Shown: positions 27,475 to 35,994 of the stretch, piece by piece
Position numbering within the stretch: the stretch's first letter is position 1
How the letters are laid out: every line of letters starts with the position of its first letter
Source: Mesorhizobium loti R88b
Lineage (GTDB): Bacteria; Pseudomonadota; Alphaproteobacteria; Rhizobiales; Rhizobiaceae
Length of the DNA: 64,000 nucleotides
Direction of reading: 5' to 3'
Assembly (NCBI RefSeq): GCF_013170845.1
Contig: NZ_CP033367.1
Span: forward strand, 5,333,001 to 5,397,000
Notes under the pieces: generated by a model
Told to the model about the DNA's origin: nothing
The model's input: only the letters and a program-made list of their open reading frames with translations
The model's database searches: none
Position numbers and translations under genes: made by a program

Positions 27475-28215
27475 ATGACCCTCGACCTTACCGGCCGCGT
27501 CGCGGTCGTCACCGGCGCCTCGCGCGGCATCGGCTATTTCATCGCCAGGGAATTGGCCGCCGCCGGTGCACATGTCATCGCGGTGGCGCGCACGGTCGGT
27601 GGGCTGGAAGAACTCGACGACCAGATCAAGGCAGCCGGCGGCCAGGCGACATTGGTGCCGCTCGATCTCGCCGACATGGCCGGCATCGACCGGCTGGGCG
27701 GCGCCATCCATGAACGCTGGGGCAAGCTCGACATTCTCGTCGCCAATGCCGGTGTGCTCGGTGTCATCTCGCCGATCGGCCATGTCGAGGCAAAGACCTT
27801 CGAGAAGGTGATGACCATCAACGTCACCTCGACCTGGCGGCTGATCCGCTCGGTCGACCCGCTGCTCAGGCTTTCCGATGCCGGCCGGGCCATTATCCTG
27901 TCGTCCAACGCGGCGCATTCGGCGCGCGCCTTCTGGGCGCCTTACGCGGCATCGAAGGCGGCCGTCGAGACCATGATGCGCTCCTGGGCGCATGAGACGC
28001 AAAGCCTGCCGCTGCGCGTCAATGCCGCCGACCCGGGTGCCACCCGCACCGCTATGCGGGCCCAGGCGGTTCCCGGCGAGGATCCGGAGATGCTGCCGCA
28101 CCCCTCCGAGATCGCCAAGCGCATCGTGCCGCTGGCCAGCCCGGACCTGAAGGAAACCGGCCTGATCTTCCAGGCCAAGCACAACCGTTTTGTCGCCTAT
28201 AGGCAGCCCGAATAG
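27475..28215 (+). CDS. short-chain dehydrogenase/reductase, substrate unknown
   Basis: 246 aa classical SDR. NAD(P) motif VAVVTGASRGIGYFIA (about residues 9-24), VANAGVLGV, Ser in IILSSNAAHSA and the catalytic Tyr-Lys in APYAASKAAVETM, then NAADPGATRT. Downstream of purF in many Rhizobiales, which suggests conserved linkage rather than function. No substrate can be read from the sequence. Confidence 0.9.
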   Translation: MTLDLTGRVAVVTGASRGIGYFIARELAAAGAHVIAVARTVGGLEELDDQIKAAGGQATLVPLDLADMAGIDRLGGAIHERWGKLDILVANAGVLGVISPIGHVEAKTFEKVMTINVTSTWRLIRSVDPLLRLSDAGRAIILSSNAAHSARAFWAPYAASKAAVETMMRSWAHETQSLPLRVNAADPGATRTAMRAQAVPGEDPEMLPHPSEIAKRIVPLASPDLKETGLIFQAKHNRFVAYRQPE

Positions 28216-28299
28216 CCGTATCCGGCATGCAAATCCGCCGTATCATCACGCGGCTGTGATCTGAGCGAGAAAAGCAGCGCTTCTGTCATGCTTTCGTCG

Positions 28300-28328
28300 T
28301 TTCCACAGAGTTGGTAGGATCGTATAGA
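28300..28328 (+). promoter_or_regulatory. candidate promoter of the 72-aa protein gene
   Basis: TTTCCA at 28300-28305 and TATAGA at 28323-28328 with a 17-bp spacer, about 48 bp before the start codon at 28376, which itself has AAGGA upstream. Confidence 0.4.
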
Positions 28329-28375
28329 CTCCCACAACAACGAGCGCCCGAGCTGGGCAGAACAAGGACATCCCC

Positions 28376-28594
28376 ATGGCTACGACCGCAGCGTTGGTTT
28401 GGTATCTGGTAATCGCCGGCCCGCAGGGCGGCATGGTCGTGCTCCCCAGCACCTTCGACAAGCGCGAACAGTGCACCGCCGCCATCACCGAATATCAGAA
28501 GCAGCCGACACCCACCGGCTGGTCCATACAGTGCGTGCCAAGCGCATCGCCCTTCACCGATGAAGGCGATGCCGAAGAGCCGGCAGCGCAGTAG
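28376..28594 (+). CDS. small protein of unknown function, 72 aa
   Basis: Starts at ATG 28376 with AAGGACATCCCC upstream, a fair ribosome binding site. An N-terminal hydrophobic patch (AALVWYLVIAGPQGGMVVL) is followed by two cysteines 28 residues or so apart (REQCTAAI and SIQCVPSA) that could form a disulfide if exported. The C-terminus is acidic (DEGDAEEPAAQ). It has its own candidate promoter and terminator, which supports it being a real gene. No family was recognised. Confidence 0.65.
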   Translation: MATTAALVWYLVIAGPQGGMVVLPSTFDKREQCTAAITEYQKQPTPTGWSIQCVPSASPFTDEGDAEEPAAQ

Positions 28595-28605
28595 ATATCC
28601 GTTAC

Positions 28606-28640
28606 AACAAGGCCCGCAGCCAAGGGCTGCGGGCCTTGTT
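28606..28640. terminator. bidirectional terminator between convergent genes
   Basis: AACAAGGCCCGCAGC - loop CAAGG - GCTGCGGGCCTTGTT, a perfect 15-bp stem with A/T-rich flanks on both sides, between the 72-aa protein gene and the convergent OsmC gene, whose stop is 3 bp further on. Confidence 0.85.
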
Positions 28641-28643
28641 ATT

Positions 28644-29150
28644 TCAGCGCCGGGCGCTCACCGTCAGTTCCGGCTTCTGGTTGATGGTCTGGAACACCAC
28701 GCAATAGCGCTCGGTCAGCTTCAAAAGCGAGTCGATGCGCTCCTGCGGTTCATCGGTGTCGAGGCTGAAATTGAGGCGGATGGCACGAAAACCGACCGGC
28801 GCGTCCTTGGCGACACCGAGCGTGCCGCGAAAATCAAGATCGCCTTCGGCCTCAACAGTGGCGGCGCCAAGCTTGAACTCGAGCGCCGTCGCCACCGCCT
28901 TCAGCGTCACCCCGGCGCAAGCCACCAAGGCCTCAAGCAGCATATCGCCGGAACAGAGCTCGAGCCCCGAGCCGCCGGTTGCCGGATGCAGACCTGCAAT
29001 TGCGATCGCCCTGCCCGTCTCGATCTTGCAGGCCACCGACTGGTCGTCGATCGAGCCCTTCGCTCTCAGTGTAATCAGCGCCTGCGAAGCGTCGTCGCGA
29101 TAGGCCTGCTTCAGCGGCGCCTGCATCGCCTTCAATTCGGTTGCATCCAT
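28644..29150 (-). CDS. OsmC family protein
   Basis: 168 aa from ATG 29150 (the frame is open to 29231). OsmC/Ohr proteins reduce hydroperoxides with a pair of cysteines. Here Cys in ALVACAGVTLKAV and Cys in ERYCVVFQTI occupy the expected sites. Another Cys pair (VACKIET, ELCSGD) is not conserved in the core family. The lack of a clear Ohr signature suggests an OsmC-like or YhfA-like branch. Substrate not determined. Confidence 0.85.
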   Translation of the reverse strand: MDATELKAMQAPLKQAYRDDASQALITLRAKGSIDDQSVACKIETGRAIAIAGLHPATGGSGLELCSGDMLLEALVACAGVTLKAVATALEFKLGAATVEAEGDLDFRGTLGVAKDAPVGFRAIRLNFSLDTDEPQERIDSLLKLTERYCVVFQTINQKPELTVSARR

Positions 29151-29386
29151 TTCCGTTGCCTCTTTCGCTTTTGCGGCCAGCCAGCAGCGTGGCTTTGTCC
29201 GATTTAAGTGCCGATCGCGTTCCGGAAGCAAGCCCGCAATCCCTGCCCCAACGCAAGCTCGGGGCTGGGCGTAGCACTGTCTCGCCTTTCACCCGTATAG
29301 CTTGAAGCCGGGGCCTGATTACGCAGAGTCCTCGAGTACTCCTCGTACCGTTGCTGTCGCCTCCCGCAACACTGGTCCCGTGCCTT

Positions 29387-30274
29387 ATGGCCGATATCGC
29401 CATCCTCGAAACACGCGAGAGGGTTTTCGCCGGAATCCTGCTGACCGGTGCCGCCTATCTGCTGTTTTCGACGCAGGACGCCTCTATCAAGCTGCTGGTC
29501 ACCGGAATGACCGTCTGGCAGATCATGTTCTTCCGCAGCATCACCATCCTCGGCGCCTGCGCGGCAATCGGCGGACGGCAGCTGTTTGCCGACGCAGCGC
29601 GCTCGCCGATCGTGCGGCCAATGCTGGTGCGCAGCGCCTTTACGCTTGCCGCCTGGCTCTGTTACTACAACGCCGCGCGCAGCCTGCAGCTTGCCGAACT
29701 GACCACCGTCTATTACGCGGCGCCGATCATCGTCACCGTGCTTTCGGTGTTCCTGCTCGGTGAAAAGGTGCCGATGCTGCGCTGGCTGGCGGTTTTGATC
29801 GGCTTTGTCGGCGTCTTCGTCGCCTGTGATCCGACCCATCTCGGCCTGTCCCTGCCGGTGCTGCTGGTGCTGGCGGCCGCTCTTTTGTGGGCCATCGCCA
29901 TCGTGCTCCTGCGCAGAACCGCGCTAGCCGAACGCTCGATGATCCAGCTCCTGCTCAACAATTTCTATTTCCTGGTGTTTTCGGCGGTGCCGGCACTGTT
30001 GTGGTGGCATACGCCTGATCTGACCCAATTGTTGCTTCTTGCCAGCGTCGGCGCGCTCGGCGGCCTGGCGCAATATCTGCTCTTCGAGGGCATGAAGCGC
30101 ACGCCGGCATCGATCCTGGCGCCGCTCGAATACAGCTCGCTGCTGTGGGCGTTCGCGCTCGGCTTCGCGATCTGGGGCGACGTACCGCGCCGCGAAGTCT
30201 TCCTGGGCGCTACCCTTATCGTCGCCGCCGGCCTGCTGATCGTCGGCGGCGAGCATTTCCGCAAGCGGCTGTGA
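29387..30274 (+). CDS. EamA/DMT family transporter
   Basis: 295 aa from ATG 29387 (an upstream ATG at 29351 in frame has no support). Ten hydrophobic segments in two five-helix EamA repeats (first LLTGAAYLLFSTQDASIKLL, second LVLAAALLWAIAIVLLRR). Internal duplication is typical of the drug/metabolite transporter superfamily. It is followed 54 bp later by a second EamA gene in the same direction. Substrate unknown. Confidence 0.88.
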   Translation: MADIAILETRERVFAGILLTGAAYLLFSTQDASIKLLVTGMTVWQIMFFRSITILGACAAIGGRQLFADAARSPIVRPMLVRSAFTLAAWLCYYNAARSLQLAELTTVYYAAPIIVTVLSVFLLGEKVPMLRWLAVLIGFVGVFVACDPTHLGLSLPVLLVLAAALLWAIAIVLLRRTALAERSMIQLLLNNFYFLVFSAVPALLWWHTPDLTQLLLLASVGALGGLAQYLLFEGMKRTPASILAPLEYSSLLWAFALGFAIWGDVPRREVFLGATLIVAAGLLIVGGEHFRKRL

Positions 30275-30328
30275 TGTGCATCACTGCTGACGCTACGATG
30301 TCAGGACGCACCGGCGTAGGCTGGCGGC

Positions 30329-31237
30329 ATGACTGATGTGACCGCCACCACAGACACTGTCGCCGAGCGCACGCTGGGCATCATTCTGGTGTCCTGTTCG
30401 GCGGCCGTCTTTGCGCTGACCGGCGTGCTGACAAAATCGATCCATGCCGACCCGCTGACGATCATCTGCTGGCGTGGCTTTGTCGGCTCGATCCTCATCA
30501 GCCTCTATGTGCTGTGGCGGCGGCACCGCTCCGGCGGACGCGAAAGCCTGAGGTTGGGCTGGCGCGGCTGGCTGCTGGCGGTCGAAGGCGCGCTGGCGAG
30601 CATCGCTTTCATTTCGGCATTCAAATTCACCTACGTCGCCAATGTCGCGGTCATCTACGCCACCGCGCCTTTCGTCACCGCATTGCTGGCCTGGGTGCTG
30701 ACGCGCGAACCCTTCCGGTTGCAGACGATGGTCGCCGCGGCCGTTTCGCTTTGCGGCGTGGCGATCATGGTCTGGTCAGGCTTCGGCACAGGCCATCTGT
30801 TCGGAGACGGGCTGGCGCTGCTGATGACCATCGGCAGCGGCCTCTACATGATCATGGTGCGCGCCTTCCGCGACACGCCGGTGGTGTGGGCCGGCGCGGT
30901 TTCGGCCTTTCTGTTGTTTGTACTTGGCTGGTTCGTCACCGATCCGCTGGCGGTGTCGCCAAGGGATGCTGTTCTGCTCGTGACCTTCGGCGCATCCTTC
31001 GCGCTGTCGTCGATCCTGTGGACCGAGGGCGCCCGACTGCTGCCGGCGGCCGAATCTGGGCTGCTCGGCTCGGCCGAGGTGCCGTTCGCGATCCTGTTTG
31101 CCTTTCTGTTTCTGGGGGAGATCGCGCCAACGGCCAGCATGATAGGCGGCGCCATCGTGCTCTGCGCGGTGTTTGCCCATGCCGGCCGCGACTGGCTGGT
31201 GGCACGCTCGCAGCAGGCAGCGTCAAATATTTCTTAA
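30329..31237 (+). CDS. EamA/DMT family transporter, second copy
   Basis: 302 aa. Ten predicted helices; first repeat LGIILVSCSAAVFALTGVL, second DGLALLMTIGSGLYMIMVR, ending GGAIVLCAVFAHAG. It is only distantly similar to the preceding transporter, so the pair is not a recent duplication. The 3' end of the gene overlaps the 5' part of a candidate small RNA. Substrate unknown. Confidence 0.88.
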   Translation: MTDVTATTDTVAERTLGIILVSCSAAVFALTGVLTKSIHADPLTIICWRGFVGSILISLYVLWRRHRSGGRESLRLGWRGWLLAVEGALASIAFISAFKFTYVANVAVIYATAPFVTALLAWVLTREPFRLQTMVAAAVSLCGVAIMVWSGFGTGHLFGDGLALLMTIGSGLYMIMVRAFRDTPVVWAGAVSAFLLFVLGWFVTDPLAVSPRDAVLLVTFGASFALSSILWTEGARLLPAAESGLLGSAEVPFAILFAFLFLGEIAPTASMIGGAIVLCAVFAHAGRDWLVARSQQAASNIS

Positions 31238-31365
31238 AAAAGTGACACGGTCACGGAACCATCATCGGGGTCAGGCATTATTGGTGCGACGGGCCACCCC
31301 CCAAGTCCCCCAAACCCCTCGGCCCGTCCTACTCCCAAGCCGACCGCAAGGTCGGCTTTTTCTTT
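31225..31365 (+). ncRNA. candidate small RNA with C-rich loop and intrinsic terminator
   Basis: Three stacked hairpins follow the transporter stop: GTGAC-ACG-GTCAC (31242-31254); GACGGGCC/GGCCCGTC (31288-31328) closing a 25-nt loop made almost only of C runs (CCCCCC, CCCCC, CCCC); and AAGCCGACC-GCAA-GGTCGGCTT plus a T-run (31337-31365). Single-stranded C-rich loops are a trait of rhizobial trans-acting sRNAs that pair with Shine-Dalgarno sequences. A TGGCACG-N4-CAGCA match (31200-31215), partly like a sigma-54 promoter, lies inside the transporter's coding end. The start is therefore only a guess. The sequence could instead be the 3' UTR of the transporter mRNA. Confidence 0.5.
31337..31365 (+). 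terminator. intrinsic terminator
   Basis: AAGCCGACC - GCAA - GGTCGGCTT followed by TTTTCTTT. GNRA tetraloop, perfect 9-bp stem. It ends either the second EamA transcript or the candidate small RNA. Confidence 0.9.
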
Positions 31366-31397
31366 GGTATCAGCCGCGGATATCTAGACCTGCGGCT

Positions 31398-32261
31398 TCA
31401 ACCGAGATGTCCCGACATTGCCAGGTTGCCGCTGAGCAGCGCCGCCAGATCGCCAGCGGGAGCATCGGCGCCGGAGCGCAGCCGGATCGCGAACTCAGCC
31501 ATCGGGACCAGCGGCAGGCCAAGCTCGCGCGGTGCTTCGACAATGCCGGAATGGGCAAAGCGCGGGGTTCGCAAGGTCAGCGCAACGCCGGCATTCACCG
31601 CCGTGCGCAGGCCGGCCAGGCTGGCGCTGCCGGCGGCTATGCGGTAGCGGCGGCCGGCGGCATCGAGCGCCGCGAGTGCGGCCTCGCGAAACCCGCAATA
31701 GGGATCGAGCAGCGCCAGCGGCAGCTCTTCCTGTCGCGAGGCCAGTCCCTTCTGCGAACACAGCCATATCATCGGCTCGCGCAGGACGCCGACCTCGTCA
31801 GGTGCGGCGGCCTGGCGCATGACGATCGCCAGATCGAGGCTGCCGGCCTGCAGTGCCTGCGCCAGCTCAGTGGAGCGGCCGACCCGCAATTCGATCCTGA
31901 CGCGTGGATGGCTGGTGGCGAAGGCACGCAGCAGGTCAGGCAGGCCACTATCGGCGAAATCCTGTGTCGTGCCGATGGCGACACGCCCGGCGGCTTGTGC
32001 CCCCTTCAGCGCCAGCCACGCTTCGCGGTGCACCGCGAGAATGCGCCTGGCATGACCGACAAGGTCCTCGCCGGCCGACGTCAGCCCACGACCCCGCCCC
32101 TGCGGCGCCAGAAGCGGCTCGCCGACAATCTCCTCCAGGCGCTGCATCTGGGCAGTCACGGCCGAAGGCGAACGGCCGACAGTTGAAGCCGCCTGCGCCA
32201 GCGAGCCGCTGTCGACGAAAGCGAGGAAGGTTTTGAGCAGATCCGGATCGAGCGTTTCCAT
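31398..32261 (-). CDS. LysR family regulator, divergent from a tautomerase gene
   Basis: 287 aa. N-terminal winged helix (LDPDLLKTFLAFVDSGSLAQAA, then GRSPSAVTAQMQRLEE) and a substrate-binding domain (VAIGTTQDFADSGLPDLLRAF). The start codon ATG 32261 is two bases from a perfect 17-bp palindrome, suggesting autorepression. It is divergent from the tautomerase gene (32376), its probable target. The inducer is unknown. Confidence 0.9.
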   Translation of the reverse strand: METLDPDLLKTFLAFVDSGSLAQAASTVGRSPSAVTAQMQRLEEIVGEPLLAPQGRGRGLTSAGEDLVGHARRILAVHREAWLALKGAQAAGRVAIGTTQDFADSGLPDLLRAFATSHPRVRIELRVGRSTELAQALQAGSLDLAIVMRQAAAPDEVGVLREPMIWLCSQKGLASRQEELPLALLDPYCGFREAALAALDAAGRRYRIAAGSASLAGLRTAVNAGVALTLRTPRFAHSGIVEAPRELGLPLVPMAEFAIRLRSGADAPAGDLAALLSGNLAMSGHLG

Positions 32262-32262
32262 A

Positions 32263-32279
32263 ATTCGATATTATCGAAT
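32263..32279. promoter_or_regulatory. LysR-type operator candidate
   Basis: ATTCGATA-T-TATCGAAT, a perfect 8-bp inverted repeat that fits the LysR T-N11-A format, directly upstream of the regulator's start codon. A further AATTCGAT half-site lies near 32295-32303 on the tautomerase side. Confidence 0.55.
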
Positions 32280-32375
32280 CTTAAATTGAAAACAATTCGA
32301 TTTTTTTGATTCAAGGTTGATGACATGGTCTCTCCAACGGCGATCAGATGCCGCTAGAAACCAAGGAAAAGAAAA

Positions 32376-32783
32376 ATGCCCATCATCAACATCAGCGTCA
32401 CCGGCAAGCCCGACGCCGCCCTTTCCGCCCGCATCGCCAAGGAGATCACCGAGATCACCGCCACGCAGTTGCGCAAGGATCCAACGATCACCGCCGTTGC
32501 CGTATCCTATATCGATCCGCAGCACTGGTTCGCCGGCGGCAAGTCGCTGGCCGAGCACGGCACCAACACGTTCTGGCTCGATATCAAGGTGGTCGACGGC
32601 ACCAACACCAAGCTCGAGCTGGAAGCCTATCTCAAGGCTATCTTCGGCGCCTTCGGCCGTCTGCTGGGCGGTGTGCACGAGGAAAGCTATGCCTTCGTGC
32701 ATGAGGTGCCCGCCGCCGCTTATGGCTATGGCGGCAAGACGCAGGAGTTCCGCTTCATCAGCGGGCGATTGAAGGCGGCATGA
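32376..32783 (+). CDS. tautomerase family protein (4-oxalocrotonate tautomerase fold)
   Basis: 135 aa starting MPIINISVTG; the Pro after the initiator Met is the expected catalytic base once Met is removed. The chain is about twice the 62-aa of classic 4-oxalocrotonate tautomerase, in line with the longer MIF/Tautomerase_3-type members. VAVSYIDPQHWFAGG is a recognisable block. The adjacent divergent LysR gene probably controls it. The native substrate is unknown; ring-cleavage or oxo-acid intermediates are typical for this fold. Confidence 0.82.
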   Translation: MPIINISVTGKPDAALSARIAKEITEITATQLRKDPTITAVAVSYIDPQHWFAGGKSLAEHGTNTFWLDIKVVDGTNTKLELEAYLKAIFGAFGRLLGGVHEESYAFVHEVPAAAYGYGGKTQEFRFISGRLKAA

Positions 32784-32791
32784 GGGGTCTT

Positions 32792-32821
32792 GTTCCTTCT
32801 CCTTCCGGAGGGAGGAGGAAC
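32792..32821. repeat. perfectly folding C/T-rich palindrome
   Basis: GTTCCTTCTCCTTCC pairs with GGAGGGAGGAGGAAC end to end (two G-T pairs in RNA), with no unpaired centre except what the fold must open. It resembles the outer arms of the mosaic repeat at 6358-6511 and may be a remnant of the same family, or act as a terminator after the tautomerase gene. Confidence 0.5.
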
Positions 32822-32922
32822 ACAGCCTCTTCACACATTGACCTCGGGCCTACTTCCGCTACCCTCTACCTCCGAAGCGGCCGCAGAGCCGCGATGACAA
32901 AAATCGTTGGGAGAGATGCGGC

Positions 32923-35145
32923 ATGATCCTGACACTGGCGCTGCTTGCGGGTCTTGTTGCGGCCTGGCTGCTGATCGGCGTGGTGGAAAAATTCCGCCTC
33001 GGCCTGCGTTTTACCCAGGCGCTGCTCTATGTGCCGTTCAAGCTCGCCTACCGGATCAGCGACAACCGCATCCGTATCGCGCGCAAGGCGCAGGCTCCTG
33101 TCATCTACGTGATCTCGCACCAGTCGCGCTTCGAACCGGCGCTGATGCTGTCGCTGCTGCCTGATGACACGCTGCACATACTCGACGAGGTCTCGGCGCG
33201 CTCGCCATGGCTCGAACCCTGGCGCGAACTTGGCCGCACCATCGCCTTCAATGCCGAACATGTCTTCGTCAGCCGCCGGCTGGTGCGCGTGCTGAAGGGC
33301 AAGGGGCGGCTCGCCGTCTATCTGCCGGATGCGGTCGAGCCCGACATCAAGACGTTTCGGCTGTTTCGCGCCGTCACCCGCATTGCCATGCAGGCGGACG
33401 CCCGCATCGTGCCGATCTTCGTCGCCGGCGCGCGCAGCCTGCCTGTGTCGCTGACGCCAGCGGACAAGGCACTGCGGCACTGGTTTCCCCAACTGTCGAT
33501 CAGCGTGCTGGAGCCGATGACCATCGCCGAACTGGTGGCGCGCAATCCGGATCAGGCATCGAACACCAATGCGCTGTTCGACCGCGTCGCCGAGGCGCGG
33601 CTTTTCGGCACCGATCTCGATCGCGGCCTGTTCCTGGCCATGCGCGATGCGGCGGCCAGGGTCGGCGCCTCGCATCCGATCATCGAGGACGTCATCTCTG
33701 GTGGGCTGAGCTATCGCAAGATGTTCATCGGCGCGCGCGTGCTGGGCAAGCGCTTCGAAGCGGTGACGGCGCCGGGCGAAGCGGTCGGAGTGATGCTGCC
33801 CAACGCCAATGGCGTCGTGCTGTCGTTGGTCGGCCTTCTCTCGGCGGGCCGGGTGGCGGCGATGATCAATTACACGGCCGGACCGGCGAGCGTTACCGCT
33901 GCCGTGCGCACGGCCGTTATCCGCACCGTCATCTCTTCGCGCGCTTTCGTCGAGAAAGCCGATCTCGCCGACATCGTCGGTGCGGTCGAAAAGGGCGGCG
34001 CCAAACTTCTGTGGCTGGAGGATATCCGCACCAGCGTCACCACGCTGGACAAGCTTGCCGCCGCCTTGCTATGGCGCTGGCCGCTGCAGCGGCAGGATGC
34101 GGCCAAGCCGGGGGTGATCCTGTTCACCTCGGGTTCGGAAGGCACGCCGAAGGCGGTAGTCCTGTCGCAAAAGAACCTTCTCGCCAACGCCATGCAGGCC
34201 GAAGCGCGCATCACCATCTCGCCGGCCGATATCCTGCTCAACGTGCTGCCGGTGTTCCATTCCTTTGGCCTGACGGGCGGCACCATCCTGCCGCTGGTCA
34301 CCGGAGTAAAACTGTTCCTCTACCCCTCGCCTCTGCACTACAAGATCATCCCCGAGATCGCGCGCAAGGTGAAGCCGACCATCATGTTCGGCACCGACAC
34401 CTTCCTCGCCAACTATGCGCGCACCGCCAAGGATGGCGATTTCTCCAGCCTGCGCTTCGTCGTCGCCGGCGCCGAGGCGGTGAAGCCTGAAACGCGCCGC
34501 GTCTATCGCGAGCGCTTCCAGGCCGAGATCATCGAAGGTTTTGGGCTGACCGAGGCTGCACCGGTGGTTGCCGTCAACACCGCCATCCATGGCCGCGACG
34601 GCACTGTTGGCCGGCTCTTACCGGCCATGCGCATGAAGCTGGAACCGGTCGAGGGCATTTCGGACGCCGGCCAGCTGTGGCTCGACGGGCCGAATCTGAT
34701 GATGGGCTACATGACCGCTGACCGCCCTGGTGAGTTGCAGCCGCTGACCGGCTGGCACGACACCGGCGACATCGTCGCAGTCGACCGGGAAGGCTTCATC
34801 ACCATTCGCGGCCGAGCCAAGCGCTTCGCCAAGATTGCCGGGGAGATGGTGTCGCTGGGTGCGGTCGAGATGCTGGTGCAATCGCTATGGCCGGAAGAAC
34901 GCCATGCGGCGGTTGCGGTACCGGACAAGCGGCGCGGCGAGCGCATCGTGCTGGTCACCACCGCCGACGATGCCAACCCCGACGAATTGCGCAAGTTCGG
35001 CAAACAGGCAGGGGCGGCTGAATTGATGGTGCCCAACGACATCGTCAAGGTGGAGGAAATCCCGGTGCTCGGTTCGGGCAAGACTGACTATGTCTCGACA
35101 CGAAAGCTGGCAATCGACAGGCTGGGGCTGGGAGTGGCTGCCTGA
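32923..35145 (+). CDS. two-domain acyltransferase / acyl-ACP synthetase (Aas-like)
   Basis: 740 aa. Residues of about 3-20 form a membrane anchor. An acyltransferase (PlsC-like) region follows, with SHQSRFEPALM (His66), where the usual HX4D box reads HX4E. The C-terminal adenylate-forming domain holds ILFTSGSEGTPKAVVLS (about 397-413), EGFGLTEAAPV (about 538) and WHDTGDIVAVDREGF. E. coli Aas has the same order: it reacylates lysophosphatidylethanolamine with fatty acids activated on ACP. It faces pssA-psd, the phosphatidylethanolamine genes, which fits a role in phospholipid repair. Function is inferred from architecture and location. Confidence 0.82.
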   Translation: MILTLALLAGLVAAWLLIGVVEKFRLGLRFTQALLYVPFKLAYRISDNRIRIARKAQAPVIYVISHQSRFEPALMLSLLPDDTLHILDEVSARSPWLEPWRELGRTIAFNAEHVFVSRRLVRVLKGKGRLAVYLPDAVEPDIKTFRLFRAVTRIAMQADARIVPIFVAGARSLPVSLTPADKALRHWFPQLSISVLEPMTIAELVARNPDQASNTNALFDRVAEARLFGTDLDRGLFLAMRDAAARVGASHPIIEDVISGGLSYRKMFIGARVLGKRFEAVTAPGEAVGVMLPNANGVVLSLVGLLSAGRVAAMINYTAGPASVTAAVRTAVIRTVISSRAFVEKADLADIVGAVEKGGAKLLWLEDIRTSVTTLDKLAAALLWRWPLQRQDAAKPGVILFTSGSEGTPKAVVLSQKNLLANAMQAEARITISPADILLNVLPVFHSFGLTGGTILPLVTGVKLFLYPSPLHYKIIPEIARKVKPTIMFGTDTFLANYARTAKDGDFSSLRFVVAGAEAVKPETRRVYRERFQAEIIEGFGLTEAAPVVAVNTAIHGRDGTVGRLLPAMRMKLEPVEGISDAGQLWLDGPNLMMGYMTADRPGELQPLTGWHDTGDIVAVDREGFITIRGRAKRFAKIAGEMVSLGAVEMLVQSLWPEERHAAVAVPDKRRGERIVLVTTADDANPDELRKFGKQAGAAELMVPNDIVKVEEIPVLGSGKTDYVSTRKLAIDRLGLGVAA

Positions 35146-35172
35146 GTCAGATCAAGGACTTCGGCGGACCTT

Positions 35173-35991
35173 TTAACCTATGTCCGAAGGCGGCACCTTC
35201 TCGCCCTCAAGCTTGGCGCGCTTCGAATAGGCCCGCACGGAGAACGGCAGGAAGATCAGATAGCCTGCGACCGAGGCCGTCAGCGTGTACCAAGGATAGG
35301 TCATCAGCAACAGGATGTAGAGCACCGCGGCCAGAATGACCGGCAGCACCCTGTCGCCAGGGATTTTGATGCTCTTGCCGGAATAGACCGGCAGCCGGCT
35401 GACCAGCAGGAAGGCGACCAGGATGGTGAAGCCGGTGGCGACGAAGGCTGCCGGGCGGCTGGGCTCCACCCCGAAACGCAGGAAATACAGATAGAGCGGG
35501 AGCATCACCAGCACCGCGCCGGCCGGCGCCGGCACGCCGACGAAATATTCGGACTGCCAAAGCGGCCGTTCGGCCTTCTCGTCGTCGAGCACGTTGAAGC
35601 GGGCAAGCCTCAGCCCACAGGCGATGGCGAACAGGAGCGCCGCGATCCAGCCGGGCGAGCCGGCGCGGTCGAGCAGGAAGGCATAGAGCACCAGAGCGGG
35701 TGCCACACCGAAATTGACGATGTCGGCCAGCGAATCCATTTGCGCGCCGAATTTGGACGTCGCCTTCAGCATCCGCGCTAGGCGGCCGTCGATACCGTCG
35801 AGGAAAGCCGCCAGCAGCACCATCACCACGGCCGGTTCGAAGCGACCTTCGAAGCCGAAACGGATACCGGACAGGCCGGCGCAGATGGCAAGCACGGTGA
35901 CCAGATTGGGCAGCACCATGCGCATCGGGATCTCGCGGATGCGCGGACCGCCGCTGGCATGGGCCTCGAATTTTTTGTATTGCGTGCCCAC
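35173..35991 (-). CDS. pssA: CDP-diacylglycerol-serine O-phosphatidyltransferase
   Basis: 272 aa, GTG start at 35991, three bases after the psd stop. Makes phosphatidylserine, the precursor of phosphatidylethanolamine. Integral membrane protein with about eight hydrophobic segments. The CDP-alcohol phosphotransferase motif D-G-x2-A-R-x8-G-x3-D-x3-D is met by FLDGIDGRLARMLKATSKFG and QMDSLAD, with a three-base-type spacing variation as in the Sinorhizobium-type PssA class. A downstream ATG (MRMVLPNLVTVLA) is an alternative start. It is convergent with the acyltransferase gene. Confidence 0.92.
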   Translation of the reverse strand: MGTQYKKFEAHASGGPRIREIPMRMVLPNLVTVLAICAGLSGIRFGFEGRFEPAVVMVLLAAFLDGIDGRLARMLKATSKFGAQMDSLADIVNFGVAPALVLYAFLLDRAGSPGWIAALLFAIACGLRLARFNVLDDEKAERPLWQSEYFVGVPAPAGAVLVMLPLYLYFLRFGVEPSRPAAFVATGFTILVAFLLVSRLPVYSGKSIKIPGDRVLPVILAAVLYILLLMTYPWYTLTASVAGYLIFLPFSVRAYSKRAKLEGEKVPPSDIG

Positions 35992-35994
35992 CGC

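Noticed and set aside
31200..31215. Sigma-54 promoter for the candidate small RNA
   Set aside because: The -24 element matches well but the -12 part keeps only GC and the following A, and the site is inside coding sequence; kept only as a remark, not as a feature.
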